A stretch of 64,000 nt of DNA. Source: Hydrogenophaga taeniospiralis. GTDB taxonomy: Bacteria; Pseudomonadota; Gammaproteobacteria; Burkholderiales; Burkholderiaceae_C. The notes beneath the pieces are model-generated. The model was not told where the DNA came from, did no database searches, and saw only the letters and a program-made list of their open reading frames with translations. The stretch lies in NCBI RefSeq assembly GCF_020510445.1, contig NZ_JAHBAG010000001.1, positions 1,092,501 to 1,156,500 of the forward strand, given 5' to 3'. A program made the position numbers and the translations under genes. Each line of letters starts with the position of its first letter. Position 1 is the stretch's first letter. This document shows, in pieces, positions 45,410 through 54,903 of the stretch.

Positions 45410-47241
45410 TCAAACTCCTGCTTCCGCGCCAGCTGGTGGCCCGGGTGCCTACCGACGGCACCGAGAGCCCCTTCGCGCACGGCCTCACCCAGGCCTTCGA
45501 CGACGCCTACCCCCTGCTCAAGCGGGCCGCGCTGTGGTCGCTGCCGATCAGCCTGTTTGGCCTGCTGCCCTCGGTGTTCGTGCTCCAGGTCTACGACCGG
45601 GTGATCTCGCGCAGCGGCACGGCCACGCTGGTGGCCCTGGTGGCCGGCATCTTCGTGTTCCTGGGCATCGAGTTCTGGCTGCGCACGCGGCGCTCGCGCG
45701 ACCTGCGCAACGCCGGCGCCACCATCGACCACCACGTCTCCGAGTCGCTGATGGGCTCCATGCTCAAACGGCCCCTGATGGCGCTGGAGGCGCGGCCCGC
45801 GTCGGCCTGGTTCATGCTGTTTCGCGACGTGGGCGCCGTGCGCGGTACGGTCACGGGCGGGCTGCTGGGCGCCATCTTCGATCTGCCCATGGCGCTGTTC
45901 GCCCTGATCGTGATCGGTGTGGTGGCGCTGCCGGTGCTGCCGATCGTGGTGCTGTTCCTGGCGGTCATGGCCTTCCTGGCCTGGTGGTGGGCCGACGAGG
46001 TGCGCGCTGGCCGGGTGGAGGAAACGCAGCGCGCGCGCGACGTGGACCGCGTGGTCTCCGAAATCTGCCGCGCCCGCGAAACCATCAAGACCCTGGGGCA
46101 CGACGCGCCGGTGGTCCAGATGTGGCTGCAGGCCTACCGCAACTGGCTGGCCGAGAGCTTCCGCAAGAACGGCGAGCTGGAGACCGCGCGCGACAGCAGC
46201 ACCGTGCTGCTCACGGTGTTCTCCGTGCTGGTGGTCACGGCCGGGGCCGTGGCCGTCACCCAGCAGCTGATGACGGTGGGCGGGCTGATGGCCGTCAACC
46301 TGCTGGCGATCAAGGCGCTCTCGCCGGTGGCGGGCATGGCCTCGGGCTGGCGCGGGCTGGCGCGCGCGGCCGAAGCGGCGCAGCGGCTGGAGAAGGTGCT
46401 GGCCGAGCCGGTGGAGCGCGCCGCCAGCGGCGTGGAGCTCACCAAGCCGCCTGGCCTGCTGCGCCTCACGGAGGTGAGCTTCCGCTTCCCCGACGCGCCG
46501 CGCCCGGTGTTTGAAAAGCTCAACCTGGAGATGGGCCCGGTGGGCCTGCACGTGATCGTGGGCAAGAACGGCGCCGGCAAATCGACCCTGGTGAAGCTGC
46601 TGGGCGGGCTCTACAGCCCCAGCGAGGGCGCGATCCAGATCGGTGGCTACGACCTGGCCCAGTTCTCGCGCGAGGAGCTGGTGGGCTGGATCAGCTGCCT
46701 GTCGCAAGAGGTGTACTGGTTCGGTGGCGCGCTGATCGAGTCGCTGCGCCGGGCCGCGCCCGGCCAGACCGACGAGCAGATCGTCTCGGCCTGCCGGCTG
46801 TCGGGCGCGCACGAGTTCATCTCGCGCCTGCCCCAGGGCTACCGCACCGAGGTGGGCGAGGGCGGCATGGGCCTGTCGGTGGGCGAGCGGCGCAAGCTCG
46901 CGCTGGCCCAGCTGTTCCTGCGCAAGCCCGCGGTGCTGATCCTGGACGAGCCGAGCAACGACCTGGACTACCAGAGCGAGACCCACCTGATGACCGCGCT
47001 GGGCGCCGTGGCCAAGCGCCGCAACGTGGTGGTCGTGACGCATTCGCTGCGCATGGTCTCCATCGCCACGCAGATCTATTACGTGGGCGGCGACGGCACG
47101 GTGCAGCAGGGCACCCCGGCCGAGATGGTGCCGCGGCTGTTCGGCGTGCAGCGCCCGGTGCCGGTGCCGGCGCCGGCCCGCGAGGCGGTGGCTGGCGGCG
47201 GCTCGGTGGTGCATCTGAAGGGCATGGGGGTGGGCACATGA
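45406..47241 (+). CDS. Type I secretion ABC transporter (ATPase/permease)
   Basis: 611 residues: a short N-terminus, about six membrane segments (roughly 40-330), and an ATP-binding domain. Walker A is VGKNGAGKSTLVKLLGG and Walker B is VLILDEPSNDLD, followed by the H-loop VVVTHS. The signature, usually LSGGQ, reads LSVGERRKLALAQ. No C39 peptidase domain is present, so it does not trim a double-Gly leader. It overlaps the genes on both sides by four bases, and MFP and TolC genes follow, so it powers a tripartite exporter, presumably for the acidic repeat protein. Confidence 0.92.
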   Translation: MIKLLLPRQLVARVPTDGTESPFAHGLTQAFDDAYPLLKRAALWSLPISLFGLLPSVFVLQVYDRVISRSGTATLVALVAGIFVFLGIEFWLRTRRSRDLRNAGATIDHHVSESLMGSMLKRPLMALEARPASAWFMLFRDVGAVRGTVTGGLLGAIFDLPMALFALIVIGVVALPVLPIVVLFLAVMAFLAWWWADEVRAGRVEETQRARDVDRVVSEICRARETIKTLGHDAPVVQMWLQAYRNWLAESFRKNGELETARDSSTVLLTVFSVLVVTAGAVAVTQQLMTVGGLMAVNLLAIKALSPVAGMASGWRGLARAAEAAQRLEKVLAEPVERAASGVELTKPPGLLRLTEVSFRFPDAPRPVFEKLNLEMGPVGLHVIVGKNGAGKSTLVKLLGGLYSPSEGAIQIGGYDLAQFSREELVGWISCLSQEVYWFGGALIESLRRAAPGQTDEQIVSACRLSGAHEFISRLPQGYRTEVGEGGMGLSVGERRKLALAQLFLRKPAVLILDEPSNDLDYQSETHLMTALGAVAKRRNVVVVTHSLRMVSIATQIYYVGGDGTVQQGTPAEMVPRLFGVQRPVPVPAPAREAVAGGGSVVHLKGMGVGT

Positions 47242-48566
47242 AACACACCGACAACTCGCCGGACCTGCCCGATGTGCTGCGGCGCCGCCCGGGCGGCGGG
47301 GTGGCGGGGCAACCCGAGCGGCGCGGGGTCTACTGGGCGCTGTGGAGCGCGGTGGCCGTGCTGGCCGTGGTCGGCCTGGGCTACCCGGTCGAGACCGTGG
47401 TGGTCGCGCCCGGGCGGGTGATCCCGTCGGACCGCGTCAAGTCCGTGCAGCACCTCGAAGGTGGCATCGTCGCCGCCGTGCTGGTGAAGGACGGCGAGCG
47501 CGTGCGCGAGGGCCAGCCCCTGGTCGAGATCGATCTGGGCGGCAACGGGCTGAACCTGGAGGAGCTCTCGGCGCGCTTCGCCTCGAACCAGGCCGCGCGC
47601 ATCCGCCTCAGGGCCGAGAGCCAGGACCAGCCCCTGCGGCGCGAGATGTTCCCCGCCGCGCTGGACGCGGCCGTGGTGCAGGGCGAGATGGGCGCCTTCG
47701 AGGCCCGCATGCAGGAGCAGCGCGGGCTGCTGGTGGGCGCGGGCTCGCAGCTGGAGCAGGCCCGCAGCAAGGAGCTGGAGCAGCAGGCCAAGGTGGTGGG
47801 CCTGCAGCAGCGGGTGCGGCTGTTCCAGAGCGAGGTCGAGATCTCGAACCAGTTGCTGCGGGAAAAGCTGGTGGGGCAGCTGGAGGTGCTGCAGAAACGC
47901 CGCGAGCACGAGGCCGCGCGCAGCGAGTTGCAGGTGGCCCAGCAGTCCCTGGTGTCGGCGCGCGCGGCCATCGCCGAGGCCCAGGCCAAGGTGGCCGAGG
48001 TCACGGGGCGCTTTCGCCGCCGCGCGTCGGAGGAGCTGGCCGAGGTCGAGCGCGACATCGCCAGCCTCAACGAGAACCTGGCCCGGGCCCAGGCGCAGCG
48101 CGAGCGCACGGTGGTGCGCGCGCCCACCGAAGGCATCGTCAAGGGCTCGCGCAACCCGAGCCCGGGCTGGGTCATCAAGCCCGGCGAGCCCATCATGGAG
48201 ATCGTGCCCGACGAGGACGTGATCATGATCGAGGCCAAGCTCAGCCCGAACGACCGCGGCTTCGTCTCGCCGGGCCAGACCGCCCAGGTGAAGGTCACGG
48301 CCTACGACTTCCTGCGCTACGGCACCATCGACGGCACGGTGACCCTGGTCGCGGCCGACGCCGACCGCGATGCCACCGCGCCCAACGCGCCGCCCTACTA
48401 CCGCCTGCTGCTCAGCACCAGCCAGTCCTTCATCGGCTTTCCCCAGAACCGCGTGACCCCGGGCATGGAGGCCGAGATCGACCTCAAGGTCGGGCGCGAT
48501 CCTTTCATCTGGTACCTGCTGCGCCCGGTGCTCAAGCTGCAGCGCGAAGCCTTCCGGGAGCCCTGA
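47238..48566 (+). CDS. HlyD-family membrane fusion protein
   Basis: 442 residues. One N-terminal membrane helix (ALWSAVAVLAVVGLGYPV) is followed by a biotinyl-lipoyl half-motif (VVVAPGRVIPSDRVKSVQHLEGGIVAAVLVKDGERVREGQPL), a long coiled coil (about 120-290), then the second lipoyl half and a beta-barrel (VRAPTEGIVKGSRN..., MEIVPDED, TAQVKVTAYDFLRYGTIDGTV). It bridges the inner-membrane ABC protein and the outer-membrane channel. Four-base overlap with the ABC gene and two bases before the TolC gene. Confidence 0.95.
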   Translation: MKHTDNSPDLPDVLRRRPGGGVAGQPERRGVYWALWSAVAVLAVVGLGYPVETVVVAPGRVIPSDRVKSVQHLEGGIVAAVLVKDGERVREGQPLVEIDLGGNGLNLEELSARFASNQAARIRLRAESQDQPLRREMFPAALDAAVVQGEMGAFEARMQEQRGLLVGAGSQLEQARSKELEQQAKVVGLQQRVRLFQSEVEISNQLLREKLVGQLEVLQKRREHEAARSELQVAQQSLVSARAAIAEAQAKVAEVTGRFRRRASEELAEVERDIASLNENLARAQAQRERTVVRAPTEGIVKGSRNPSPGWVIKPGEPIMEIVPDEDVIMIEAKLSPNDRGFVSPGQTAQVKVTAYDFLRYGTIDGTVTLVAADADRDATAPNAPPYYRLLLSTSQSFIGFPQNRVTPGMEAEIDLKVGRDPFIWYLLRPVLKLQREAFREP

Positions 48567-48568
48567 CC

Positions 48569-50071
48569 ATGACCCTCCACCGTGTCTGGCCCCTGGGCCT
48601 GCTGATGTGCTGCGGCCTGAGCGCCGCCGCCGAACCGGCGCCGCCGCTGGCGCTGCGCTCCGCGCGCCAGGTCAACATGGAGGTGCTGGGCGTGAGCACC
48701 CAGCTCGGCCACCTGCGCAGCGGCCTGCTGCAGGCCATGCAGGCGCACCCCGAGGTGCTCTCGGCCAAGGCCGCGTCGGACAGCCGGTTGATCGAAGTGG
48801 AGGCGGCCCAGTACGCGCGCTACCCGCGCTTCCAGCTCGGCACGGGCGCCGGTTCGTCGAGCTCGCAGGGGGACGGCGGGAGCGAGAGCTACCGCGTGGT
48901 GTCGGCCACGGCGCGCATGACTCTGCTCGACGGCGGCGTGATCAGCGCGCGGATCGACGCCACCCAGGCCAACAGCGTGGCCTTCGAGATGGCCATGAAG
49001 TCCACCTCGCAGAAGGTCGCGCTCGACGCCCTGACGGCCTACCTGCAGGTGCTGCGTTTCGAGAACAAGCGCACCGTGGCGCAAAGCGCCGTCGCGGCGC
49101 TCGACGAGCTCGCGCGCCTGGAGCAGCGCAAGGTGGACCTGGGCGCCGTGGGCGAGAACGACCTGCGCATGACGCGCTCGCGGCGCGCGGCCTTCGCGGC
49201 CAAGCGGCAGGAGTTCGAGGTGCAGCTGGCCGACGCCACGGCGAAGTTCGAGAGCTATTTCGGCTTCGCGCCCCAGCCCTCGCGCCTGCCGGCGCTGGCG
49301 ATACCGGCGCACTGGAAGCCGGTGTCGCAGCAGGACCTGCTGGCGCGGGTGGAGGCGCAGAGCACCGAGCTGGCCGAGGCGCGCAGCCGCATCGAGCACG
49401 CCCAGGCGCTGGTGCGCCAGCAGGAGGCCGCGCGTTTCCCCGCGGTCGAGGTCGTGGTGGCCAAGACCCGCGACCCGCGCGGCGTGGTCTACGCCGACTC
49501 GACGCGCACCGGGCTGGAGTTCAACTGGAATTTCGGCAACGGCTTCGACCTGCAGCTCAAGGTGAAGACCGCGCTGGCCGAGCTGGCGAACCAGCAGGCC
49601 AAGCTGGAGGCTGTGCGGCTCAACCTGGTGCAGCTGAGCAACACCGCCTGGGGCCAGGCGCAGGCGGGTGAGCAGAAGGTGTCGGAGCTGGCCGGGGCGG
49701 TGCGCGAGGCGGCCCTGCTGGTGCAGGGGCGCCGGCGCATGCTGGAGGTCGGCCGCGAGACCCTGCTCCAGGTGCTGGATGCACAGGTCGAACACGATCT
49801 GCAGTTGCTCGACTTCGTGGACGCCGTGGCCGACCTGCGCACCAACGAGCTGCGGCTGGCCCGGGTGAGTGGCCGCCTGGCGCTGGACGCGGCCAGCGAC
49901 GCCGGCTGGGTCGGCCAGCTGTTCGCCCAGGGCGGCGCGTCGGGGCTGCTGTGGCTGGCGCAGGGCCTGTGCCCGGTGACGGCGGGCTGCCCGGTGCCCG
50001 AGGCACCGCAGGGCGGTGTGGCCATGGCGGCGCTGCGGCTGCAGCTGGACCGCGAGCTCGCTGCGCGATGA
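48569..50071 (+). CDS. TolC-family outer membrane channel
   Basis: 500 residues. Signal peptide LGLLMCCGLSAAAEP. Two OEP repeats are visible, each with long amphipathic helices: AMQAHPEVLSAKAASDSRLIEVEAAQYARYPRFQLG is the typical first-repeat opening. The C-terminal part has VGRETLLQVLDAQVEHDLQLLDFVDAVADLRTNELRL, the usual second-repeat helix, and an extra ~65-residue tail. It is the outer-membrane exit of the type I system and the last gene of the operon, followed by a dispersed repeat. Confidence 0.93.
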   Translation: MTLHRVWPLGLLMCCGLSAAAEPAPPLALRSARQVNMEVLGVSTQLGHLRSGLLQAMQAHPEVLSAKAASDSRLIEVEAAQYARYPRFQLGTGAGSSSSQGDGGSESYRVVSATARMTLLDGGVISARIDATQANSVAFEMAMKSTSQKVALDALTAYLQVLRFENKRTVAQSAVAALDELARLEQRKVDLGAVGENDLRMTRSRRAAFAAKRQEFEVQLADATAKFESYFGFAPQPSRLPALAIPAHWKPVSQQDLLARVEAQSTELAEARSRIEHAQALVRQQEAARFPAVEVVVAKTRDPRGVVYADSTRTGLEFNWNFGNGFDLQLKVKTALAELANQQAKLEAVRLNLVQLSNTAWGQAQAGEQKVSELAGAVREAALLVQGRRRMLEVGRETLLQVLDAQVEHDLQLLDFVDAVADLRTNELRLARVSGRLALDAASDAGWVGQLFAQGGASGLLWLAQGLCPVTAGCPVPEAPQGGVAMAALRLQLDRELAAR

Positions 50072-50160
50072 AACACCCCCGCCGCGCTGCGCGCGACCCC
50101 CTCAAGGGGGCGACACTGGCCGTCCGGCAAAGCCGGCCCGGCGGTGTCCCCGGTTGGGCC
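50068..50160 (+). repeat. Dispersed GC-rich repeat, copy 1
   Basis: Starting at the TolC stop, GATGAAACACCCCCGC..GCTGCGCGA then CCCCCTCAAGGGGG (a 14-base hairpin core) and a CCGGC-AAA-GCCGG hairpin. A second copy, inverted relative to this one, lies at 53400-53490. Repeats of this type are dispersed in Comamonadaceae genomes. In the convergent gap it may act as a transcription barrier. Confidence 0.75.
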
Positions 50161-50185
50161 GTTTCGTGTACCGCGGGCAGGGGCG

Positions 50186-51571
50186 CTACGCCATGTCGGG
50201 GATGTCGGGAATGCCGGGCTCGCCGTCGATGATCTGGTACTTGCGCATCTTTTCCCACAGCACCTTGCGGCTGATGCCCAGGTGCTGGGCCGTGTCCTGG
50301 CGCCGCCACTCGTGTTCCTGCAGCGCCTCGATGATGCGGTTGCGCTCGTCGCCGTTCCAGCGGCGCCGGTCGGGTCGGTCGGCGCCGTTGCCCAGCGCCA
50401 CCAGGTCGCGCGAATGGCCCATGGCGCGCTGGATCAGGGCCTGGTCCCAGCGGTGCACCTGGCGCACCACCACGCCCACCCGCTCGGCGAGGTTGCGCAG
50501 CTGGCGCACGTTGCCCGGGTACTCCATGCTGGCCACGGTCTCCACCAGCCAGTAGGGAACCTCGGGGTCCACGTCGTCCACCCCGTCGATCACCGAGAGC
50601 AGGATGCTCTTGAAGATGGCGATCTTGTCGATCTCGCCGCGCTGCTCCAGGTTGGGCACGTGCAGCTCGATCACCGCCAGCCGGTAGAACAGGTCGGAGC
50701 GGAACTCGCCCAGGCGCACCAGCTCGCGCAGGTCGCGGTTGGTGGCCGCGACGAGGCGGAAGTCCAGCTGGATCGACGCGGTCGAGCCGATGCGCGTGAC
50801 CGCGTTGTCCTCCAGCACCCGCAGCAGCTTGACCTGCTGGTAGCGCGGCAGATCGCCGATCTCGTCCAGAAACAGCGTGCCGCCGGTGGCCTGCTCGAAG
50901 TAGCCCTTGTGGGCCGCCACGGCGCCGGTGAACGAGCCCTTGGCGTGGCCGAAGAACAGCGACTCGAACAACCCGTCGGGGATGGCGCCGCAGTTCACCG
51001 CCACGAACGGGCCCTTGGAATAGTCCTGGTGGCCGATGTGCAGCTGCTGCGCGATGCGCTCCTTGCCCACGCCGGTCTCGCCGCGGATGAGCACGTTGTG
51101 GTCGCAGTTGGCGAAGGTCTGGGTTTCCTCCAGCAGGGCGCGCATGCACTCGGAGTTGGCGATCAGGGCCTCGGGCTTGTCGGGCGAAGAGCCGTGCGCC
51201 TGCAGCTGGCGGACCACCTTGGTGACCATGGTGCGCAGCTCGGCGCAGGTGAAGTCGTAGGGCAGCACGTGCAGGTATTCGGCGGGGTAGGTGTGGGTGT
51301 CGCGGTCGCGCGTGGCCGCGCCCACCCACACCACCGGGATGCCGCGCAACACGTCCGAGGCCATGGTCAGCAGGCCACTTTCGATGGCGGTGACGCTGAT
51401 CACGGCCACCGTCAAGCGGCGGCGCAGCCGCTCCTCGGGAATCGGTTGGCCGTCGGCGCGCACGATCTCCACGTCGAAGGTGGACATGCACTGGGCCACG
51501 CGGTCGTGGATGTCGACCTTGCCCTCCCAGACATAGATCTCAAGATCGTCAAGGCTCAAAAGCTCTTTCAT
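50186..51571 (-). CDS. Sigma54-dependent enhancer-binding transcriptional activator (VpsR/FleQ-like architecture)
   Basis: 461 residues. N-terminal ~135 residues: a REC-like alpha/beta domain ([23 protein letters not shown]) without an obvious phospho-acceptor arrangement. AAA+ domain: Walker A GETGVGKE (164-171), sigma54-contact loop GSFTGA (212-217, Ser for the usual Ala), Walker [13 protein letters not shown] (from 231), and R-finger/sensor II region [14 protein letters not shown]-terminal Fis-type helix-turn-helix: [30 protein letters not shown] (about 410-442). It lies 127 bases after tadG on the same strand, so it may be co-transcribed with the Tad operon. Proposed controller of the four sigma54 promoters here. 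Confidence 0.93.
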   Translation of the reverse strand: MKELLSLDDLEIYVWEGKVDIHDRVAQCMSTFDVEIVRADGQPIPEERLRRRLTVAVISVTAIESGLLTMASDVLRGIPVVWVGAATRDRDTHTYPAEYLHVLPYDFTCAELRTMVTKVVRQLQAHGSSPDKPEALIANSECMRALLEETQTFANCDHNVLIRGETGVGKERIAQQLHIGHQDYSKGPFVAVNCGAIPDGLFESLFFGHAKGSFTGAVAAHKGYFEQATGGTLFLDEIGDLPRYQQVKLLRVLEDNAVTRIGSTASIQLDFRLVAATNRDLRELVRLGEFRSDLFYRLAVIELHVPNLEQRGEIDKIAIFKSILLSVIDGVDDVDPEVPYWLVETVASMEYPGNVRQLRNLAERVGVVVRQVHRWDQALIQRAMGHSRDLVALGNGADRPDRRRWNGDERNRIIEALQEHEWRRQDTAQHLGISRKVLWEKMRKYQIIDGEPGIPDIPDMA

Positions 51572-51698
51572 GAGGCGGTTCCTCTCCCACCGGAAAGTCC
51601 CCGCCGCCGGGCTTGGGCGTGGGGGGCTGTGAAAACAGGGGCGCGACAGGCGATGTGTTGCATGGATGGGGGTTTCTTCATGGGCTTCAACAGGGTCT

Positions 51699-53489
51699 TC
51701 AATAGACCAGTCTGGCTTTGCCGCAGCTCACCGAGAGCACTTCGACGTCGGTTTCACCCAGGTTCAGGCCCAGGACGTCGAGCAGGCTCTGCACGATGGC
51801 GTCCAGGATGGGGTCGAGCGTGGCGAGCACGTCGCCGAGGCCTTCGCCCAGCAGGGCGTCGGTGATGCTGGAGACGGTCTGGCTCACGCCCAGGGAGGCC
51901 GCGCTCACCGTGGCCTGGTGGGTGCCATCAAGCGGGTCCGACGGCTCGTTGAGCGGCCCGGTGTTGACGGGCGCCTGCGAGGACAGCAGCGGCAGAGCCA
52001 CGCGGGCCGGGGGGATGATCGGGAGGCCAAAAAGGTCCAGCACCGACAGGATTTGGTGGTCCCGCACGCCGTCGGGGGCATCGGGAACCCCATTGCCGCC
52101 GTCGGCGACGCAGCGGTTGTTCTCGGAGAAGAAATGGTCGTTGTTGCTGTCGCTCACGCTGGTCATGTCCTGGAAGCGGCCGATGCACAGCGCCACCGGC
52201 GCCGAGCTCACGGCGATGGAGGCGTTCTGGCGCTCGGACTGGCAGTCGACAGCGGTCAGCGTGCCCGTGGACTGCACCAGCTCCAGGATCAGCGGCAGGT
52301 CCAGGCCGGTGCCGAGCAGGCCCAGCAGGCCGCCGACCAGCGGGATTTCGTCGGTCTGGGCGCGCAGGTAGAGGCGGATCTGGGCCGTGTGGGCCACCGT
52401 GCCGATCCCCCCGATGCCCACGGCCGGTGGCTCCACGACGCTGGCCCGGGCCGCCACCCCCAGCGTCGGGATGCTCAGGTCGGGCAGGTCCACCAGGTGT
52501 TCGCCGTTGGCCACGGTCAGCGCGGTGCCCACCAGGCTCAGCAGATCCACCTCGGCGTCGAGCGCGGAAGTGCCGCTGCTGTCCAGCCCGAGCAGCACCC
52601 CCGGGGTGTCGCCGTTGCCGAAGAGCGGGATCTGCGTGTTGAGCGCGTCGGCGCTGAGGTGGGCGATCAGGTGCGTGAGCAGCGCCACCTGGGCGTCGGC
52701 CGCGCTGCCCTGGGCCTGCAGCGCGGTGACGCTGGCGTTGAGCAGCGTGCCCAGGCTGAGGTTCTGGATGTCGGCCAGCGCGTTGAGCGTGCCCACGTCC
52801 AGATCGGTGGTCACCGGGATGCCCAGGGCTTCGAGCAGGCCGGCCGGTGTGATTAGGGCGTTGGCCAGCCCCTGGTAGCTCAGGATGTCGGTGTCGTCCA
52901 GATCGACCCCAAGCACCCCCAGGATGGACGGCAGCAGGCTGCCCGCCTCCAGCCGCAGCAGCCGCGAGCCCACGGTGAACGCCGCCACCGGCGGATCGAT
53001 CGTGGTCACCGCTTCCACATAGATGCTGCGGTCCATGTCCAGGGGCAGCAGCGCGGGTGGCGTGGCGTTGAAGCTCACGCGCACGGCGTTGAAGTCCCCT
53101 GCGCTGAACGCCTTCTCGGCGGTGTAGGTCGGGTCCCAGTGCCCGCAGACGACGGTGGGCGTGTAGCCCTCCAGGTTGTGCGTGACGTGTTCCAACGCCA
53201 CGGCCTGGGCGGGCGCACAGTTGCTGGCCTGCACGTGGGGCGCTGCGGCCAGGGCCGCGAGGTCCGCGGTCTTCTGCAGCTCGCGCTTCATGAAAAACAG
53301 ATAGCCCAGATCCAGCCCCACCAGCAGGAAGGCGGCGATGCCCAGCGTCATGGCCGCCTGCACCAGCACGGAGCCAGCCTGGCGACGCGCGAGGTGCTCC
53401 ACCCGGGAACCCGGTGGAACCGGCTTCGCCGGGCCACATCGGGTTGCCCCCTTGAGGGGGTGGCGCGAAGCGCTGCGGGGGTGTGTCAT
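51699..53489 (-). CDS. tadG: TadG-like pilus assembly protein
   Basis: 596 residues from ATG 53489, which overlaps the previous stop (ATGA). The first ~38 residues ([18 protein letters not shown]..) are translated from the dispersed repeat; then come the real family features, a membrane segment [20 protein letters not shown] and the [16 protein letters not shown] motif of TadE/TadG pseudopilin-like proteins. The remaining ~500 residues are Leu/Asp/Gly-rich extracytoplasmic sequence without a recognised vWA motif. It probably stabilises the Flp pilus at the surface. Confidence 0.85.
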   Translation of the reverse strand: MTHPRSASRHPLKGATRCGPAKPVPPGSRVEHLARRQAGSVLVQAAMTLGIAAFLLVGLDLGYLFFMKRELQKTADLAALAAAPHVQASNCAPAQAVALEHVTHNLEGYTPTVVCGHWDPTYTAEKAFSAGDFNAVRVSFNATPPALLPLDMDRSIYVEAVTTIDPPVAAFTVGSRLLRLEAGSLLPSILGVLGVDLDDTDILSYQGLANALITPAGLLEALGIPVTTDLDVGTLNALADIQNLSLGTLLNASVTALQAQGSAADAQVALLTHLIAHLSADALNTQIPLFGNGDTPGVLLGLDSSGTSALDAEVDLLSLVGTALTVANGEHLVDLPDLSIPTLGVAARASVVEPPAVGIGGIGTVAHTAQIRLYLRAQTDEIPLVGGLLGLLGTGLDLPLILELVQSTGTLTAVDCQSERQNASIAVSSAPVALCIGRFQDMTSVSDSNNDHFFSENNRCVADGGNGVPDAPDGVRDHQILSVLDLFGLPIIPPARVALPLLSSQAPVNTGPLNEPSDPLDGTHQATVSAASLGVSQTVSSITDALLGEGLGDVLATLDPILDAIVQSLLDVLGLNLGETDVEVLSVSCGKARLVY

Positions 53490-53490
53490 C
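53400..53490 (-). repeat. Dispersed GC-rich repeat, copy 2 (inside the tadG start)
   Basis: Read on the minus strand it begins GATGACACACCCCCGC..GCGCTTCGCGCCA, with CCCCCTCAAGGGGG and a GGCGAAGCC-type hairpin, matching copy 1 over its first ~50 bases. Like copy 1, it begins exactly at a gene's ATGA. Here it is translated as the N-terminus of TadG. Confidence 0.8.
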
Positions 53491-54037
53491 GCAACTCCAG
53501 CGCCACGGAGGCGCGCCCTTCGAGGGTGTCGGACATCCAGCCGCTGGTGTCGAGCAGAGGCAGGGAGGGCAGCACCCGGTTTTCGCTGTAGGGGTAGCTC
53601 ACCACCACGTCGGCCCGGGAGGACGGCTGCCCCGGTTCGCCGATCAGTTGCAGCTGCACCTCCACCACATCGTCGAGCCAGGCCTGGCGCAGCGCGGGGG
53701 TGCTGCTCTGCGCCGGGGGCGCGATCAGCGACTGCGCCAGCGACTCCAGCACCACGCTGCGGACCCGGGGCAGGCCCACCGGCTCCAGCGGCGAAGGCAT
53801 GCCTGCGGCGCGCGCGCCGTCTTCGGCCGCGCGCGACACCGCCTGCTGCGTGTAGAGCACGGCGCCAAAAGTGGCCAGGCCGTACAGGAAGAGCAAGAGC
53901 AGCAGCGCGATCAGGGCGAATTCGATGGCCGCCACGCCGCGGCACCGCGAGCGCGTCGAATGCATGCGGTTACGCGGGCGCGCCGAATGCAGGCGGCAAC
54001 GCGAGCGCATCGGGCGCGGGTGGGCGGGCTGCGCCAT
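53486..54037 (-). CDS. TadE/TadF-like pseudopilin
   Basis: 183 residues from ATG 54037. A basic N-terminus (RPMRSRCRLHSARPRNRMHSTR) precedes the TadE signature GVAAIEFALIALLLLLFLYGLATFGAVLYTQQAVSRAAEDGARAA, with the conserved G-x3-I/V-E-F processed by a prepilin peptidase. The rest is an extracytoplasmic beta-rich domain. It is a minor pseudopilin needed for Flp pilus assembly. Start and stop overlap the neighbouring genes, indicating tight coupling. Confidence 0.9.
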   Translation of the reverse strand: MAQPAHPRPMRSRCRLHSARPRNRMHSTRSRCRGVAAIEFALIALLLLLFLYGLATFGAVLYTQQAVSRAAEDGARAAGMPSPLEPVGLPRVRSVVLESLAQSLIAPPAQSSTPALRQAWLDDVVEVQLQLIGEPGQPSSRADVVVSYPYSENRVLPSLPLLDTSGWMSDTLEGRASVALELR

Positions 54038-54555
54038 CACAAGGCCCTCCCGTCGAGCAGCATGCTGGCCTGCCCCACCAGCGTCTCGGGCATGAAGATG
54101 CCGAACCCGGGCAGGGCGGGCGCCACCGGGTGGGTGCCGTAGGGGTAGGTCACCGTCACGGTCATCTGGCAGCCGCTGGTGATGTGCACGCCGCAGTCCA
54201 GTGCCGTCAGCCCGTCTTCGGTGCAGGCGCCGCCTTCGAGCCGGCACACGCTGGCACTGACCTGCGGGGCTTCGGGCAGCCAGGTCACGAGGCTGGTGGC
54301 CAGGGCCTTCGCGGCGCTGATGCGGGCCGGCAACTGGCTGCCGCCCGAGGCCTGGTGGCGCAGGCCGGCGCGCGCGCCTTCTTCGGCCGCGTTCTGCAGG
54401 CCCAGGCGCAGGCTGAAGACGATGCCGTAGCTCAGCAGCGCGTAGAGCAGCGCGAAAAACACCGGGAAGACCACGGCGAACTCCACCGCGTACGCGCCGC
54501 CCTGGCGCGGGCGGGAGCCGCGGGGCCGGTGCGGTGGGGGGGCGCCAGCGGCCAT
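54037..54555 (-). CDS. tadE: TadE-like pseudopilin
   Basis: 172 residues from ATG 54555. The TadE signature is QGGAYAVEFAVVFPVFFALLYALLSYGIVFSLRLGLQNAAEEGARAG, with the G-A-x-AVEF cleavage region, then a periplasmic part containing two Cys pairs (VCRLEGGAC, LDCGV..SGCQ) that could form disulfides. It works with the adjacent pseudopilin as the TadE/TadF pair. The stop overlaps the next ATG by one base (TGATG). Confidence 0.9.
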   Translation of the reverse strand: MAAGAPPPHRPRGSRPRQGGAYAVEFAVVFPVFFALLYALLSYGIVFSLRLGLQNAAEEGARAGLRHQASGGSQLPARISAAKALATSLVTWLPEAPQVSASVCRLEGGACTEDGLTALDCGVHITSGCQMTVTVTYPYGTHPVAPALPGFGIFMPETLVGQASMLLDGRAL

Positions 54556-54560
54556 GCGCC

Positions 54561-54896
54561 TTATTCCTTGGCCGAGCCGGTGGCGGCGTCGCCCAGGCGG
54601 GAGCCGAACCACGGCGGCACTTCGGTCTGGAAGCTCTTGAGGTAGCGCTGGTGGCTGAGCTCGGCCACGCTGCCCTCGATGGGGCGTGGCACGGTGGAGG
54701 CGACGCTGCCCTCGCGCTGGCGCTGCAGCAGGCTGCGCGTGGCGTCGCCCACGGCCAACCGGCTGGGCGTCTCGCCCGGGGTGGGCGCGGTCGGGGTCGC
54801 GGCGGTCTGCGCCCACAGGGGCGTGCTGGCGAGCAGCACGGTCAGGAGCAGGGGGCGGTGGGTGTTCATGCGGAGGGCCCTTCGTGGGGTGGTCAT
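54561..54896 (-). CDS. DUF3613-type small secreted protein of the Tad cluster
   Basis: 111 residues from ATG 54896, or 102 from ATG 54869. A signal peptide (LLLTVLLASTPLWAQ) precedes a short, polar mature part with LAVGDATRSLLQRQREGSVAS and LSHQRYLKSFQTEVPPWFGS. I associate this pattern with DUF3613 proteins, which occur in Tad clusters of Burkholderiales; function unknown. It lies between tadD and the TadE genes. Confidence 0.8.
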   Translation of the reverse strand: MTTPRRALRMNTHRPLLLTVLLASTPLWAQTAATPTAPTPGETPSRLAVGDATRSLLQRQREGSVASTVPRPIEGSVAELSHQRYLKSFQTEVPPWFGSRLGDAATGSAKE

Positions 54897-54903
54897 GGGA
54901 CGG

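Noticed and set aside
43625-47214. Two long minus-strand frames opposite the toroid and ABC genes
   Set aside because: Compositions are His/Gln/Arg/Gly-rich shadow sequence typical of high-GC antisense frames; the plus-strand proteins show clear motifs.
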